Below are positions 26,318 to 36,903 of a DNA stretch of 64,000 nucleotides, in pieces. A model generated the notes under the pieces. The model worked only from the letters and a program-made list of their open reading frames with translations, searched no databases and was not told where the DNA came from. Each line of letters begins with the position of its first letter. Position 1 is the stretch's first letter. The translations under genes and the position numbers were made by a program. This stretch comes from Curvibacter sp. PAE-UM (lineage in GTDB: Bacteria; Pseudomonadota; Gammaproteobacteria; Burkholderiales; Burkholderiaceae_C), in assembly GCF_001432305.1 (NCBI RefSeq), contig NZ_KQ483358.1:3377200-3441199 (forward strand). Direction: 5' to 3'.

Positions 26318-27092
26318 GCTGTTTTTATTATCTCCCGCGAAATCACTGGACTACGACACACCCGCTGGCGACGTGCCGCACACGCAGCCCCTGTTCGTCA
26401 AGCAATCGACCGAACTCATCAAGATCCTGCGCGGCTACTCACCGCAACAGATTTCCGAACTGATGGACCTGAGCGACGCGCTCGCCGGCCTGAACGTGGC
26501 GCGTTACCAGGCCTGGAGCCCGAAGTTCACGGCGAAGAACGCCAAGCAGGCCGTGCTGGCCTTCAACGGCGACGTCTACGAAGGGCTGGATGCGAAGACG
26601 CTCAAGGCCCAGGACCTGGCCTGGACGCAGGAGCACGTGTGCATCCTCAGCGGCCTGTACGGCGTGCTGCGCCCGCTGGACTGGATGCAGCCCTACCGGC
26701 TGGAGATGGGCACCCAGCTGCCCAACCCGAAAGGCAAGAACCTCTACAAGTTCTGGGACACGCAAATCGCGGATTACCTGAACGAACGCCTGCAGGCCGA
26801 CAAGACGCCCGTGGTGGTGAACCTGGCCTCGCAGGAATACTTCAAGGCCGTGGACACCAAAGCACTGAAGGCCCGCGTGATCGAGTGCGTGTTCGAGGAC
26901 TGGAAGGGCGACAAGTACAAGGTCATCAGCTTCCTGGCCAAGCGCGCGCGCGGCCTCATGGCGCGTTATGCGGCCACCAGGCACGTGACCACACCGAAGC
27001 AGCTGGAGAAATTCAATCTCGAAGGCTATGCTTACGAAGCGGCCGCATCCGAACCCGATCGTCTGGTGTTCCGCCGCAAGATCCAGGACTGA
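26316..27092 (+). CDS. yaaA: Peroxide stress protein YaaA
   Basis: A 258-residue protein of the YaaA (DUF328) family, which in E. coli lowers intracellular free iron during hydrogen-peroxide stress and binds DNA. The start [16 protein letters not shown] and motifs [35 protein letters not shown] and [12 protein letters not shown] are diagnostic. No signal or membrane segment is present. Its ATG at 26316 shares two bases with the truC start on the other strand. queF follows after one base of gap. Confidence 0.95.
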   Translation: MLFLLSPAKSLDYDTPAGDVPHTQPLFVKQSTELIKILRGYSPQQISELMDLSDALAGLNVARYQAWSPKFTAKNAKQAVLAFNGDVYEGLDAKTLKAQDLAWTQEHVCILSGLYGVLRPLDWMQPYRLEMGTQLPNPKGKNLYKFWDTQIADYLNERLQADKTPVVVNLASQEYFKAVDTKALKARVIECVFEDWKGDKYKVISFLAKRARGLMARYAATRHVTTPKQLEKFNLEGYAYEAAASEPDRLVFRRKIQD

Positions 27093-27093
27093 C

Positions 27094-27951
27094 ATGAGCC
27101 AACCTGAAGACTCGCTGCTGGGCAAGGCGGCCCCCTATGTGGACCAGTACGACGCCGCGCTGCTCTACCCCATCCCGCGCCTGCCGAAACGCCAGGAGAT
27201 CGGCCTGGGCATCAAAGAGGGCGCCACCCTGCCCTTCATGGGTGCCGATCTGTGGACGGCTTACGAGCTGAGCTGGCTCAACGCACGCGGCAAGCCGCAA
27301 GTGGCCATCGCCCAGATCACCGTGCCCTGCGAGACGCCCAACATCGTCGAGAGCAAGTCCTTCAAGCTCTACCTCAACAGCTACAACAACACGAAGTTCG
27401 CTGATGCGGCCGAGGTGCAGACGCGTATCCGCGCCGACATCAGCGAAGCGGTCTGGCGTGGTTCCGACAAGACCGGCACCGTGGGCGTGAAAATCATCGC
27501 GCCCGAACTGTTCGACCAGCAGCCCATCCATGAACTCGACGGCCTGAGCCTGGACCGGCTGGACGTCGAATGCACGCACTACACGCCAGCCCCCGAACTG
27601 CTGACAGCCGCCTTCGACGAGCAGCCCGTGAGCGAGGTGCTGACCAGTTCCCTGCTCAAGAGCAACTGCCTGGTGACAGGCCAGCCCGACTGGGCCAGCG
27701 TGCAGATCGCCTACAGCGGCCCGCAGATCGAGCAGGCCGGCCTGCTGCAATACCTGGTGAGTTTTCGCAACCACAACGAATTCCACGAGCAATGCGTGGA
27801 GCGCATCTACATGGACCTCTGGACGCGCTGCAAACCGACCAAACTGACGGTCTATGCGCGCTACACGCGCCGCGGCGGCCTGGACATCAACCCCTGGCGC
27901 ACCAGCCACCCGCAGGCCCTGCCAGCCAACGTACGCACGGCACGGCAGTAA
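27094..27951 (+). CDS. queF: NADPH-dependent 7-cyano-7-deazaguanine reductase
   Basis: This enzyme reduces preQ0 to preQ1 in queuosine synthesis. The 285 residues fit the long, two-domain QueF form. The catalytic Cys192 and Asp199 lie in [11 protein letters not shown], and the substrate-binding [11 protein letters not shown] segment is at 86-96. The ATG at 27094 lies one base after the yaaA stop, so they are co-transcribed. A pseudouridine synthase gene next door makes this a tRNA-modification neighbourhood. Confidence 0.96.
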   Translation: MSQPEDSLLGKAAPYVDQYDAALLYPIPRLPKRQEIGLGIKEGATLPFMGADLWTAYELSWLNARGKPQVAIAQITVPCETPNIVESKSFKLYLNSYNNTKFADAAEVQTRIRADISEAVWRGSDKTGTVGVKIIAPELFDQQPIHELDGLSLDRLDVECTHYTPAPELLTAAFDEQPVSEVLTSSLLKSNCLVTGQPDWASVQIAYSGPQIEQAGLLQYLVSFRNHNEFHEQCVERIYMDLWTRCKPTKLTVYARYTRRGGLDINPWRTSHPQALPANVRTARQ

Positions 27952-27972
27952 ACGCGGTCCTGGGACCTGGCC

Positions 27973-28323
27973 TCAAGGGCGACCTTGGGGCCACTGCAGG
28001 TCCAGCAGCTTCCAACCCGCCCCTGGCGTCTTCTGCACCGCGCACTGGTATTCGGAACGGACCATGGGCGCCCCAAAACGGGCCTGGGCATGGAGTGCGC
28101 CTGAGGCCAGCCAGACGTCGGCCATCCCCGCCCAGCGCTTGTCGTTCGCTGGTGTCGCTGGCCGTGTAGCGTCCATCCTGGGCTTGCCCAGGGTCTTCAG
28201 CGCCGCCAGGGCGTATTGCTGGCAGGCATAACTCGCATACAGCGCGTCGTCCTTCTCGGCCGCCTGCACCAAGCCACCAACCAGGACGAGGAGCAGGCCC
28301 CGGCCGGCTTTACTGGCCAGCAT
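27973..28323 (-). CDS. Small exported protein of unknown function
   Basis: I do not recognise this protein. It has 116 residues and a signal peptide (about 1-21, LVQAA). The mature part has two cysteines (SYACQQYA and YQCAV) that could form a disulfide, and a C-terminal strand-like segment (GWKLLDLQWPQ). Its start overlaps the end of the upstream crotonase gene by 14 bases, which suggests translational coupling, but no functional link can be inferred. Base composition is like its neighbours. Confidence 0.65.
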   Translation of the reverse strand: MLASKAGRGLLLVLVGGLVQAAEKDDALYASYACQQYALAALKTLGKPRMDATRPATPANDKRWAGMADVWLASGALHAQARFGAPMVRSEYQCAVQKTPGAGWKLLDLQWPQGRP

Positions 28324-29155
28324 CGCGAAACGACCGTAGCGGCGCCAGTTCCGGGAACTGGCCTGCCCGCTTTTCCTTCATGGCCGTGACGGCCTCCATC
28401 ACGTGCTTGTTGCTCCAGATCGCGCCTTGCAGCCAGCCCATCTGCTTGAGCGCGTCGTCCACGCCGTGGTCACGCGCGTAGTGCAGGGCCTGCTTGGTGC
28501 CCCAGATGGCCACCGGCGGCTTGGCTGCGATCTCCCTGGCCGTCTGCAAGGCGCCGGCCAGCAAGGCTTCCGGCGTGTCGAACACCTGGTTGACCAGGCC
28601 GTAGCCCAGAGCCTGTGCCGCCGGCAGGCGCCGGCCCGTGTAGGCCAGTTCCTTGACAACACCCAGCGGCATGAGCTTCGGTAAACGCTGCAAGGTGCCC
28701 ACGTCGGCCACCATGCCGATGTTGATCTCCTGGATGCAGAAGAAGGCATCGCTCGTGGCGTAGCGCAGGCAGCAGGCGCTGACCATGTCCACCGCGCCGC
28801 CGATGCAGCCGCCCTGGATGGCCGCGATCACCGGCATGCGCAAGGTCTCCAGCTTGGTGAAGGTGGCCTGCATGTCGGTCAGCAGGTCGAAGATGGCGGC
28901 ACGGCCTTCCGCGCTCTTGTCGTCCAGCGTGATGGCGCCACTGAAGGTCTCCAGCGCCATGCCGGCGCTGAAGTGCTTGCCGGTGCTGCTGATGAGCAGC
29001 ACGCGCGCCTCGCCACTGGCGTGCAGCTGTGTGAGCACCTGGTCGAGCTCGCGCCAGAACTGCGGGTGCATGGTGTTCATCGCCTCGGGGCGATTCAGCA
29101 CCAGATGGGCAATGTGATCGGTGATGGAAAGAGTGAAACAGTTCAGGGTGTTCAT
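28310..29155 (-). CDS. Crotonase, probable dienoyl-CoA isomerase
   Basis: A 281-residue enoyl-CoA hydratase/isomerase superfamily enzyme. The oxyanion-hole segment is CIGGAVDMVSAC (about 117-128). The segment QEINIGMVADVGTLQRLPK carries Glu143 and Asp151, eight residues apart, matching the acid/base pair of delta(3,5)-delta(2,4)-dienoyl-CoA isomerase (ECH1) rather than the two-Glu hydratase arrangement. The role would be in breakdown of unsaturated fatty acids. No other beta-oxidation gene is adjacent. Confidence 0.83.
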   Translation of the reverse strand: MNTLNCFTLSITDHIAHLVLNRPEAMNTMHPQFWRELDQVLTQLHASGEARVLLISSTGKHFSAGMALETFSGAITLDDKSAEGRAAIFDLLTDMQATFTKLETLRMPVIAAIQGGCIGGAVDMVSACCLRYATSDAFFCIQEINIGMVADVGTLQRLPKLMPLGVVKELAYTGRRLPAAQALGYGLVNQVFDTPEALLAGALQTAREIAAKPPVAIWGTKQALHYARDHGVDDALKQMGWLQGAIWSNKHVMEAVTAMKEKRAGQFPELAPLRSFRDAGQ

Positions 29156-29176
29156 GCCCCTACTGTACCCAGCCTC

Positions 29177-29455
29177 TCAGGCCCGGCTGGACAACCAGTC
29201 GCAACGCAGGCGTTGCGCGCGGTGCGCGTGCGCACGCCAGGCCACGTAGAGCCTGGGGGCCGCGCTGCCCAGCAGACACAGCGGCCCGACCCACAGCAAT
29301 TCGAACATCAGCACCGGCATCCAGCCGACCCAACCCATGAGCCAGCAGCAGAGGACGCCATCCCAGAGCTGGTACTCCAGCGGATGTTCATCCTTGTGCG
29401 CGACATGCCAGAGCCGGATACGCTTGATTTCTGCCAGGTTCAGGGGATGGTGCAT
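29177..29455 (-). CDS. Small membrane protein of unknown function
   Basis: I do not recognise this protein. It has 92 residues with an N-terminal amphipathic part (NLAEIKRIRLWHVAHKDEH) and two hydrophobic stretches (about 33-50 and 51-66), ending in a basic tail. A GGAGG ribosome-binding site precedes the ATG at 29455; the open frame extends upstream but without a good site. It lies 21 bases upstream of the crotonase gene in the same direction. Confidence 0.65.
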   Translation of the reverse strand: MHHPLNLAEIKRIRLWHVAHKDEHPLEYQLWDGVLCCWLMGWVGWMPVLMFELLWVGPLCLLGSAAPRLYVAWRAHAHRAQRLRCDWLSSRA

Positions 29456-29532
29456 GGAGGCCTCCGCTGCGGATGGCTTCACTGTAAGTTTGGCGTCAGC
29501 CCCTGTCAATGCCGGCCAACCCGCCTGATGGA

Positions 29533-30795
29533 TCAGAACAGGGGGAGCGTATCCGCTCCTGAATCGATAGCATCCAGTGCAGCATTGGCAGCCGTATTTG
29601 GTTGCTGCACTGCAACATCCTCAGAACCCAGGCGACGCAGCGAGCCGACGCGCACGCCCAGCAGACGCAGGCGACGGCTCAGGTCCACGCGCTTGAGGCA
29701 CAAGCCCGCTGCCTGGCGTATGGTTTTGGCGTCCGCCGTGTAGTGCTCCAGGGTCTGGTCGCGGGTGACACTTTTGAAATCGTCGTAACGCAGCTTGATG
29801 CCGATGGTGCGGCCTTCATAGCCCTTGCGCTGCAGGTCGGCCGCCACGCGCTCGCACAGGCTCGTGAAGATGGCCCCGAGCTCGGCCCGGTCGCGCGTGG
29901 CGTGCAGGTCGCGCTCGAAGGTGGTTTCACGGCTGAGCGACACCGGTTCGCTCTCGGTCACCACAGGCCGTTCATCACGCCCCCAGGCCGCATCAAACAG
30001 CCAGGCGCCGTAGCTTTTGCCGAAATGCTCGACCAGCCAGCCGGGCTCGCGCGCCGCCAGCTCGCCTATCGTATGGATGCCGTGCGACTGGAGTTTCTCG
30101 TCGGTCTTGGGGCCTACGCCGTTGATCTTGCGGCAGGGCAGCGGCCAGATCAGCGCCTGCAGGTCATCCGGTCGCACGACGGAAATGCCCCTGGGTTTGT
30201 TGAACTCGCTGGCCATCTTGGCGATGAGCTTGTTGGGGGCCACGCCAATGGAGCAGGTCAGGCCGGTGGCGTCGAAGATGCTCTTCTGGATCAGCCGCGC
30301 CAGGCTGCGGCCGCCGTCGCGCTGGCCACCGGGCACGTCGGTGAAGTCGATGTAGACCTCGTCCACGCCGCGGTCCTCCATCACCGGCGCGATCTCGGTG
30401 ATGACTTCCTTGAAACGGCGCGAGTACTTGCGGTATTCGTCGAAATCCACCGGCAGCAGGATGGCCTGCGGGCAGAGCTTGGCCGCCTTCATCAGGCCCA
30501 TGGCCGAGCCCACGCCGAACTGGCGCGCGGCATAGGTGGCGGTGGTGATGACACCGCGGCCGGCGTAGTCCTTGAGCAAGGGAAATTCGGCGACCGGGAT
30601 CTCCGCCAAAGGCAGATCGGCATGCTTTTGCAGCAGCGCATCGTCGGGCCGACGCCGCGAGCCGCCGATGACCACCGGCAGGCCCTGCAACTGCGGGTAA
30701 CGCAGCAATTCGACCGAGGCGTAGAACGCATCCATGTCGAGATGTGCGATGCGGCGCAGGGAGCGGGTTTCGGCAGTGGCAGGCGTGGCAGTCAC
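29533..30795 (-). CDS. dinB: DNA polymerase IV
   Basis: A Y-family translesion polymerase of 420 residues. Catalytic carboxylates are in HLDMDAFYASVE (Asp20) and in GVDEVYIDF (about 142-143). SIGVAPNKLIAKMASEFNKP and the helix-hairpin-helix INGVGPKTDEKLQ motifs are present. The little-finger domain follows. The start is taken as GTG at 30795, since no ATG precedes the conserved LRRIAHLDMDAF; the open frame extends upstream into the divergent gene. No LexA-type CTG-N10-CAG box is visible in the 68-base divergent gap. The C-terminus lacks an obvious beta-clamp motif. Confidence 0.92.
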   Translation of the reverse strand: MTATPATAETRSLRRIAHLDMDAFYASVELLRYPQLQGLPVVIGGSRRRPDDALLQKHADLPLAEIPVAEFPLLKDYAGRGVITTATYAARQFGVGSAMGLMKAAKLCPQAILLPVDFDEYRKYSRRFKEVITEIAPVMEDRGVDEVYIDFTDVPGGQRDGGRSLARLIQKSIFDATGLTCSIGVAPNKLIAKMASEFNKPRGISVVRPDDLQALIWPLPCRKINGVGPKTDEKLQSHGIHTIGELAAREPGWLVEHFGKSYGAWLFDAAWGRDERPVVTESEPVSLSRETTFERDLHATRDRAELGAIFTSLCERVAADLQRKGYEGRTIGIKLRYDDFKSVTRDQTLEHYTADAKTIRQAAGLCLKRVDLSRRLRLLGVRVGSLRRLGSEDVAVQQPNTAANAALDAIDSGADTLPLF

Positions 30796-30863
30796 CCGGC
30801 TAGCATAGCGCGCGCACCAAGGCAGAATAGGCGCTGGAACGCCCCTGCAGTTCAGGAGACCGC

Positions 30864-31457
30864 ATGCAAAAACGTCAATTTCTGGCCGCCCTCGGCACCA
30901 CCACCCTGGCCAGCGCCGTGCCGGCCGCACAGGAACGCCCCCAGCGCGGCCCCACCCTATTGACGGTGACGGGCGCCATCGGCCGCGGCAACCGCGGGCC
31001 GCTGGACAAGGCGCTCGACCAGATGATGGTCAAGCAGCAACTGGCTTTCGACCGGGCGCATGTCTTTGATTTCGAAGCCTTGCGCGCGCTGCCGGCGGTC
31101 ACCATCCGCCCGACCCTGGAATACGACGCCAAAGTCCACACCCTGCGCGGCCCGCTGCTGAGCCAGGTTGTCGAAGCCACCGGCGCCCGGATGGACAACA
31201 CGCACAAGCTGGTGCTGCGCGCCATCGATGGCTACACCGTGAGCCTGGGCCTGGCCCAGGCACGTCGTTACCGTTTCATCATCGCCACCCACCTGGACGG
31301 CCATCCGATGCCGCTGGGTGGCCTGGGCCCGCTCTGGGCGGTGTTCGACACCGACCGGCATGCCGACATCGCCGCCCGGCCGCTGGCCGAGCGCTACGCG
31401 CAGTGCCCCTGGGGGCTGTACCACCTGGAAGTGCAGGCCACTCAGGCCGTCGGGTAG
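30864..31457 (+). CDS. Exported molybdopterin-oxidoreductase-like domain protein
   Basis: A 197-residue protein with a signal peptide (about 1-22). The mature part resembles the sulfite-oxidase-type molybdopterin-binding domain: LLTVTGAIGRGNRG at the start, ALRALPAVTIRP, then LRGPLLSQVVEATGA and IDGYTVSLGLAQARRYRFIIATHLDG. The cofactor-ligand cysteine is not evident, as in several small exported relatives. The role is unknown. It overlaps the convergent lactate-oxidase-like gene by 16 bases at the 3' end. Confidence 0.78.
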   Translation: MQKRQFLAALGTTTLASAVPAAQERPQRGPTLLTVTGAIGRGNRGPLDKALDQMMVKQQLAFDRAHVFDFEALRALPAVTIRPTLEYDAKVHTLRGPLLSQVVEATGARMDNTHKLVLRAIDGYTVSLGLAQARRYRFIIATHLDGHPMPLGGLGPLWAVFDTDRHADIAARPLAERYAQCPWGLYHLEVQATQAVG

Positions 31458-32599
31458 GTCCCCGGCAGCAGGATGCTGCGGTCCACCGTGTTGATGTCCG
31501 TGTGGCCGCAGAAGGCCATGGTGATGTCCAGTTCCTTGTGGAGGATCTCCAGCGCCTTGCTCACACCGGCCCCACCCATGGCGCCCAGGCCATAGGCCAT
31601 GGCGCGGCCGATGTAGACACCGCGCGCGCCCAGGGCCCGCGCCTTGAGCACGTCCTGGCCGGAGCGGATGCCGCCGTCCATGTGCACCTCGATCTGGCTG
31701 CCCACGGCCGCCACGATGGCGGGCAGGGCCTCGACGCTGCTTTGCGCGCCGTCGAGCTGGCGACCGCCATGGTTGGAGACGATCAGCGCGTCGGCGCCGG
31801 ATTTGACAGCGAGCTTCGCGTCTTCCACGTCCTGGATACCCTTGAGGATGATCTTGCCGCCCCAGCGTTTCTTGATCCACTCCACATCGCCCCAGTTCAG
31901 CGCCGGGTCGAACTGCTGGTTGGTCCAGGCCGAGAGCGAGCTCATGTTCTCCACACCCTTGACATGCCCGACGATGTTGCCGAACTCGCGCCGCGGCGTG
32001 CCCAGCATGCCCAGCGCCCAGCGCGGCTTGGTGGCGATGTTGAGAATATTGGGGAGGGTCAGCTTCGGCGGCGCCGACAGGCCGTTCTTCAGGTCCTTGT
32101 GGCGCTGGCCGATGATCTGCAGGTCCAGCGTGAGCACCAGGGCCGAGCATTTGACGGCCCTGGCCCGCTCGATCAGGCGCTCGATGAAACCGCGGTCCTT
32201 CATCATGTAGAGCTGGAACCAGAAGGGGTGGCCGTCCGTCCCCTTGGACACGTCCTCGATCGAGCAGATGCTCATGGTCGAGAGCGTGAAGGGGATGCCG
32301 AACTTCTTGGCCGCACGCGCGGCCAGGATCTCGCCGTCGGCGTGCTGCATGCCCGTCAGACCCACGGGCGCAATGGCCACGGGCATGGCCACGTCCTGCC
32401 CGATCATGGTGCTGCGCGTGCTGCGGCCTTCCATGTTGACGGCCACACGCTGACGCAGCTTGATCTTCTGGAAGTCGCTCTCGTTGGCGCGGTAGGTGCT
32501 CTCGGTCCAGGAGCCGCTGTCGGCGTAGTCGTAGAACATGCGCGGCACGCGCTTCTGGGCCAGGACCCGCAGGTCTTCGATGTTGGTGATGACGGTCAT
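31442..32599 (-). CDS. FMN-dependent alpha-hydroxy-acid dehydrogenase (LldD-like)
   Basis: A 385-residue TIM-barrel flavoenzyme that oxidises L-lactate or another 2-hydroxy acid. The FMN and active-site motif SNHGGRQLDGA carries the catalytic His and substrate-binding Arg. Earlier motifs are RVPRMFYDYADSGSW and MPVAIAPVGLTGM. The length fits LldD. The exact substrate (lactate, glycolate, mandelate) cannot be settled. The phosphofructokinase gene lies upstream in the same direction with a 39-base gap. Confidence 0.9.
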   Translation of the reverse strand: MTVITNIEDLRVLAQKRVPRMFYDYADSGSWTESTYRANESDFQKIKLRQRVAVNMEGRSTRSTMIGQDVAMPVAIAPVGLTGMQHADGEILAARAAKKFGIPFTLSTMSICSIEDVSKGTDGHPFWFQLYMMKDRGFIERLIERARAVKCSALVLTLDLQIIGQRHKDLKNGLSAPPKLTLPNILNIATKPRWALGMLGTPRREFGNIVGHVKGVENMSSLSAWTNQQFDPALNWGDVEWIKKRWGGKIILKGIQDVEDAKLAVKSGADALIVSNHGGRQLDGAQSSVEALPAIVAAVGSQIEVHMDGGIRSGQDVLKARALGARGVYIGRAMAYGLGAMGGAGVSKALEILHKELDITMAFCGHTDINTVDRSILLPGTYPTA

Positions 32600-32638
32600 T
32601 GTTTTTTCTCCTGAATTTTTCTCGATCTTAGGGCCTGT

Positions 32639-33748
32639 TCAGTCACCGAAGCAGATGCCCAGGTCGCGCCCGGTCTGCAGGGTGTCGCTGTCGGGCGGAA
32701 CGGCCTTCATGCGGCCGGCCACCTCCGTCAGCGGCACGTAGATGACGTTGGGATGGGACAGCGCCACCATCACACCCGAGTGCCCCTCGTCCAGCGCACG
32801 CACGGCCGCGGTGCCGAAACGCTTGGCCGCCAGCCGGTCGAAGGTGGTGGGGCTGCCGCCGCGCAGCAGGTGCCCCAGCACCACCACACGCGCGTCCTTT
32901 CCGGTGCGCTCGGCCAGTTCCCTGGCCACCTGCTCGCCGATGCCGCCCAGGCGTTCGGCATGGCCGGCTTCAGCGCTGGCCAGCAGGGCACGCTGGCCTT
33001 GCTGCGCGCGGGCGCCCTCGGCCACCACGACCAGCGAGTACAGGCGGCCGTGGGCATCGCGCTCGCGGATCGCGGCCGCCACCTTCTCGATGTCGTAGGG
33101 AATCTCGGGCATCAGGATGGCGTGCGCGCCGCCCGAGATGCCGGCGTGCAGGGCGATCCAGCCCGCGTAGCGCCCCATCATCTCCACCACCATCACACGC
33201 TGGTGGCTCTCGGCCGTGCTGTGCAGGCGGTCCAGGCATTCGGTGGCAAAGGACACCGCGGTGTCGAAGCCGAAGGTGGTGTGGGTCTTGTCCAGGTCGT
33301 TGTCGATGGTCTTGGGCACCCCCACCACGCGCAGGCCGCGGCGGTGCAGTTCGTTGCCGATGGTGAGCGTGCCGTCGCCGCCCGCGATGACCAGGGCGTC
33401 GATGCCCTCGCGCTTGAAATAGTCCAGGATTTCGCCGGAACGGTCCACCTCGACCAGGCTGCCGTCGGCCTGGCGCACGGGAAAGTGGAAAGGGTCGCCC
33501 TTGTTGGTGGTGCCCAGGATGGTGCCGCCCAGGTGGGCGATGCCGCGCACGCGGTCACGGCTCAGCAACTCGGTGCCGCCCCGGGGGTAGTGCTGCGGTG
33601 ACAAGATGCCGTTGAAGCCGTCGCGGATGCCCACGCATTCCCAACCCCGGTTGGCCGCGGCCCAGACCACGGAACTGATGACGGCGTTCAGGCCCGGGGC
33701 GTCACCGCCGCCGGTGCTGATGGCGATGCGTCGGATGGGCTGCTTCAT
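32639..33748 (-). CDS. pfkA: 6-phosphofructokinase, mixed-substrate group III type
   Basis: A 369-residue phosphofructokinase that makes fructose-1,6-bisphosphate. The nucleotide-binding motifs are ISTGGGDAPGLNAVI, AGGDGTLTIG (Asp125, Gly126) and VPKTIDNDLD (Lys146). Gly at the position after the Asp indicates ATP use, whereas Lys in PKTIDND is the form found in PPi enzymes; this Gly/Lys pair marks the group III mixed-substrate family. Phosphodonor preference is therefore best left open. The chosen start gives the family N-terminus; another ATG lies five codons upstream. Confidence 0.92.
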   Translation of the reverse strand: MKQPIRRIAISTGGGDAPGLNAVISSVVWAAANRGWECVGIRDGFNGILSPQHYPRGGTELLSRDRVRGIAHLGGTILGTTNKGDPFHFPVRQADGSLVEVDRSGEILDYFKREGIDALVIAGGDGTLTIGNELHRRGLRVVGVPKTIDNDLDKTHTTFGFDTAVSFATECLDRLHSTAESHQRVMVVEMMGRYAGWIALHAGISGGAHAILMPEIPYDIEKVAAAIRERDAHGRLYSLVVVAEGARAQQGQRALLASAEAGHAERLGGIGEQVARELAERTGKDARVVVLGHLLRGGSPTTFDRLAAKRFGTAAVRALDEGHSGVMVALSHPNVIYVPLTEVAGRMKAVPPDSDTLQTGRDLGICFGD

Positions 33749-33787
33749 GGTTGTCGGATGCACAAGAGCAGAGGCATCACCACAGGC

Positions 33788-34279
33788 TCAGGCGCAGGGC
33801 TCGTCCGGCGCGTGGCCGCACGATGGCACAGCCGCCTCGGTCGCGACGGGAGCACCTTCCCTGAAAGTCTCGGTCGTGGTGTCGTAGCCCTTTTCCTGCA
33901 GATAGCTCACCAGGCCGGCGTCCATGCCGCTGGCGTGCGAGGGGAACCACTCGACCAGGGCCTCGATCATGCTGGCGATGTATTCCATCTCGCCATTGAG
34001 CGCGCGGCGCTCCACTTCCTGCATCACCTGCAGCACGCTGGCATGCTGGCCGAAATGGCAGAAGTCGGGCTGGATGCCGCAGGCCGCCATCCAGCGTTCC
34101 TCCTGGGCGAAGTGCTCCACGGTGTGCGCCACCAGTTCCTGGTAGACGGCGAGCTTGTTCTCGAGGGGGGCAGCGGTGGTCGCGTTCACCAGGTCGATGA
34201 ACTCCTGGTGGGTGTGGTCTGTGCGGGCGTCACCGAGCACCAGTTCTTCGGTCCAGCTCAGGGTATGGGTGGCAGACAT
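33788..34279 (-). CDS. Bacteriohemerythrin
   Basis: A 163-residue oxygen-binding diiron protein. The expected seven ligands are all visible: His24 (DHTHQEF), His56 and Glu60 (EHFAQEE), His75 and His79 (FCHFGQHA), and His115 and Asp120 (SHASGMD). The C-terminal tail of about 30 residues is acidic and ends with two cysteines (SCGHAPDEPCA), unusual for the family. Roles proposed for the family are oxygen storage and delivery. It is 17 bases downstream of argH in the same direction. Confidence 0.93.
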   Translation of the reverse strand: MSATHTLSWTEELVLGDARTDHTHQEFIDLVNATTAAPLENKLAVYQELVAHTVEHFAQEERWMAACGIQPDFCHFGQHASVLQVMQEVERRALNGEMEYIASMIEALVEWFPSHASGMDAGLVSYLQEKGYDTTTETFREGAPVATEAAVPSCGHAPDEPCA

Positions 34280-34296
34280 CGTGGATCTTTCTGGAT

Positions 34297-35754
<1,458 letters not shown>

Positions 35755-35865
35755 GGCGGGCGGGCGTATATGAGAAAGGTGGGCAAGGCTGGCGTGATAG
35801 CCATTGTGCGACCACGGTCATTTCACCAATAATGGAGCCGGCCCCAAGGCCGACCCCCACCATCC

Positions 35866-36903
35866 ATGAAAGACACCCAGATTTTATCGGCCTTCCAGGA
35901 ACTGAGCCCGGAAAGCCCGGCCAGCGCCGCGTCCGCCGTACTCCTGTACGACGCTTGCCAGGTGGGTGTGGCCCTGCGCGCCGTGCTTTTCGTGGAGGCC
36001 GTGGTGGCCGTGGGCGCCATGTACGGCACCAGCACGGCGCTGGACTGGTTCGTGCGCCTGGCCCTGCTGACCGGCAGCGCCCTGCCCGCCACGGTGTTCT
36101 GGCTGGTCGTTGCCTGCCTGTTCAAGCGGTCCCTGGGGCGCCTGCCGCGCCCGGCCCAGTACGCCGCCGGCGTGCTGCTGGGCGCCCTGGCCGGCCTCTA
36201 CGGCTGCAGCATGCTTTTGCTGGCCGGCCTGCTCAGCCCCGCCCCCTGGCTGGCCAGCGCCAGCAGCGGTGCCCTGCTGGCCGGCGTGCTGGTGGCCGTG
36301 CTGGCCCTGCGCGCGCGCGGCCGCACCCCGGCCGACACCGCGGCGCGCCTGTCCGAGCTGCAGTCACGCATCCGCCCGCACTTCCTCTTCAACACCCTCA
36401 ACAGCGCCATCGCCCTGGTGCGCGCCGAACCGGCCAAGGCCGAGGCCCTGCTGGAAGACCTGAGCGACCTGTTCCGCCATGCGCTGGTGGACCAGGGCGA
36501 GTCAGCCACGCTGGGCGACGAGATCGCGCTGGCGCGGCGTTACCTGGACATCGAGCAGGTGCGCTTCGGCGAGCGCTTGCAGCTCGAATGGGCGCTCGAC
36601 CCGCTGGCCGACGGCGCCCGCCTGCCGCCGCTGCTGCTGCAACCCTTGCTGGAAAACGCCGTGCGCCACGGTGTGGAGCCCAGCCCGACCGGCGCACAGA
36701 TCCGCATCTCTACCCAACGCCGCGGCTCGACCGTGGTGATCAAGGTGACCAACACCGTGCCATCCGGCCCGGGCCCGCACGGCCACGGCGTGGCGCTGGA
36801 CAATGTGCGCGACCGCCTGCGCCTGCTGCACGACGTGCAGTGCAGCTTCCAGACAGTGCACAAGGACGGTATCTACCAGGTGCGCATGGAGGTGCCGGCA
36901 TGA
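35866..36903 (+). CDS. LytS/AlgZ-type sensor histidine kinase
   Basis: A 345-residue membrane histidine kinase. Four hydrophobic segments occupy about residues 35-150. The phosphoacceptor is His172 in RIRPHFLFNTLN, the LytS-type motif, and the ATP-binding domain has LLLQPLLENAVRHGVEP and GHGVALDNVRDRL. It couples (ATGA) to a LytTR response regulator, forming an AlgZ/AlgR-like pair. In Pseudomonas the equivalent pair controls alginate and twitching; here the targets are not known. Confidence 0.9.
   Translation: MKDTQILSAFQELSPESPASAASAVLLYDACQVGVALRAVLFVEAVVAVGAMYGTSTALDWFVRLALLTGSALPATVFWLVVACLFKRSLGRLPRPAQYAAGVLLGALAGLYGCSMLLLAGLLSPAPWLASASSGALLAGVLVAVLALRARGRTPADTAARLSELQSRIRPHFLFNTLNSAIALVRAEPAKAEALLEDLSDLFRHALVDQGESATLGDEIALARRYLDIEQVRFGERLQLEWALDPLADGARLPPLLLQPLLENAVRHGVEPSPTGAQIRISTQRRGSTVVIKVTNTVPSGPGPHGHGVALDNVRDRLRLLHDVQCSFQTVHKDGIYQVRMEVPA

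Noticed and set aside
30796-30863. A LexA box before dinB.
   Set aside because: No CTG-N10-CAG is present; the nearest CTG/CAG pair is spaced by 11 bases and lacks the AT-rich core.
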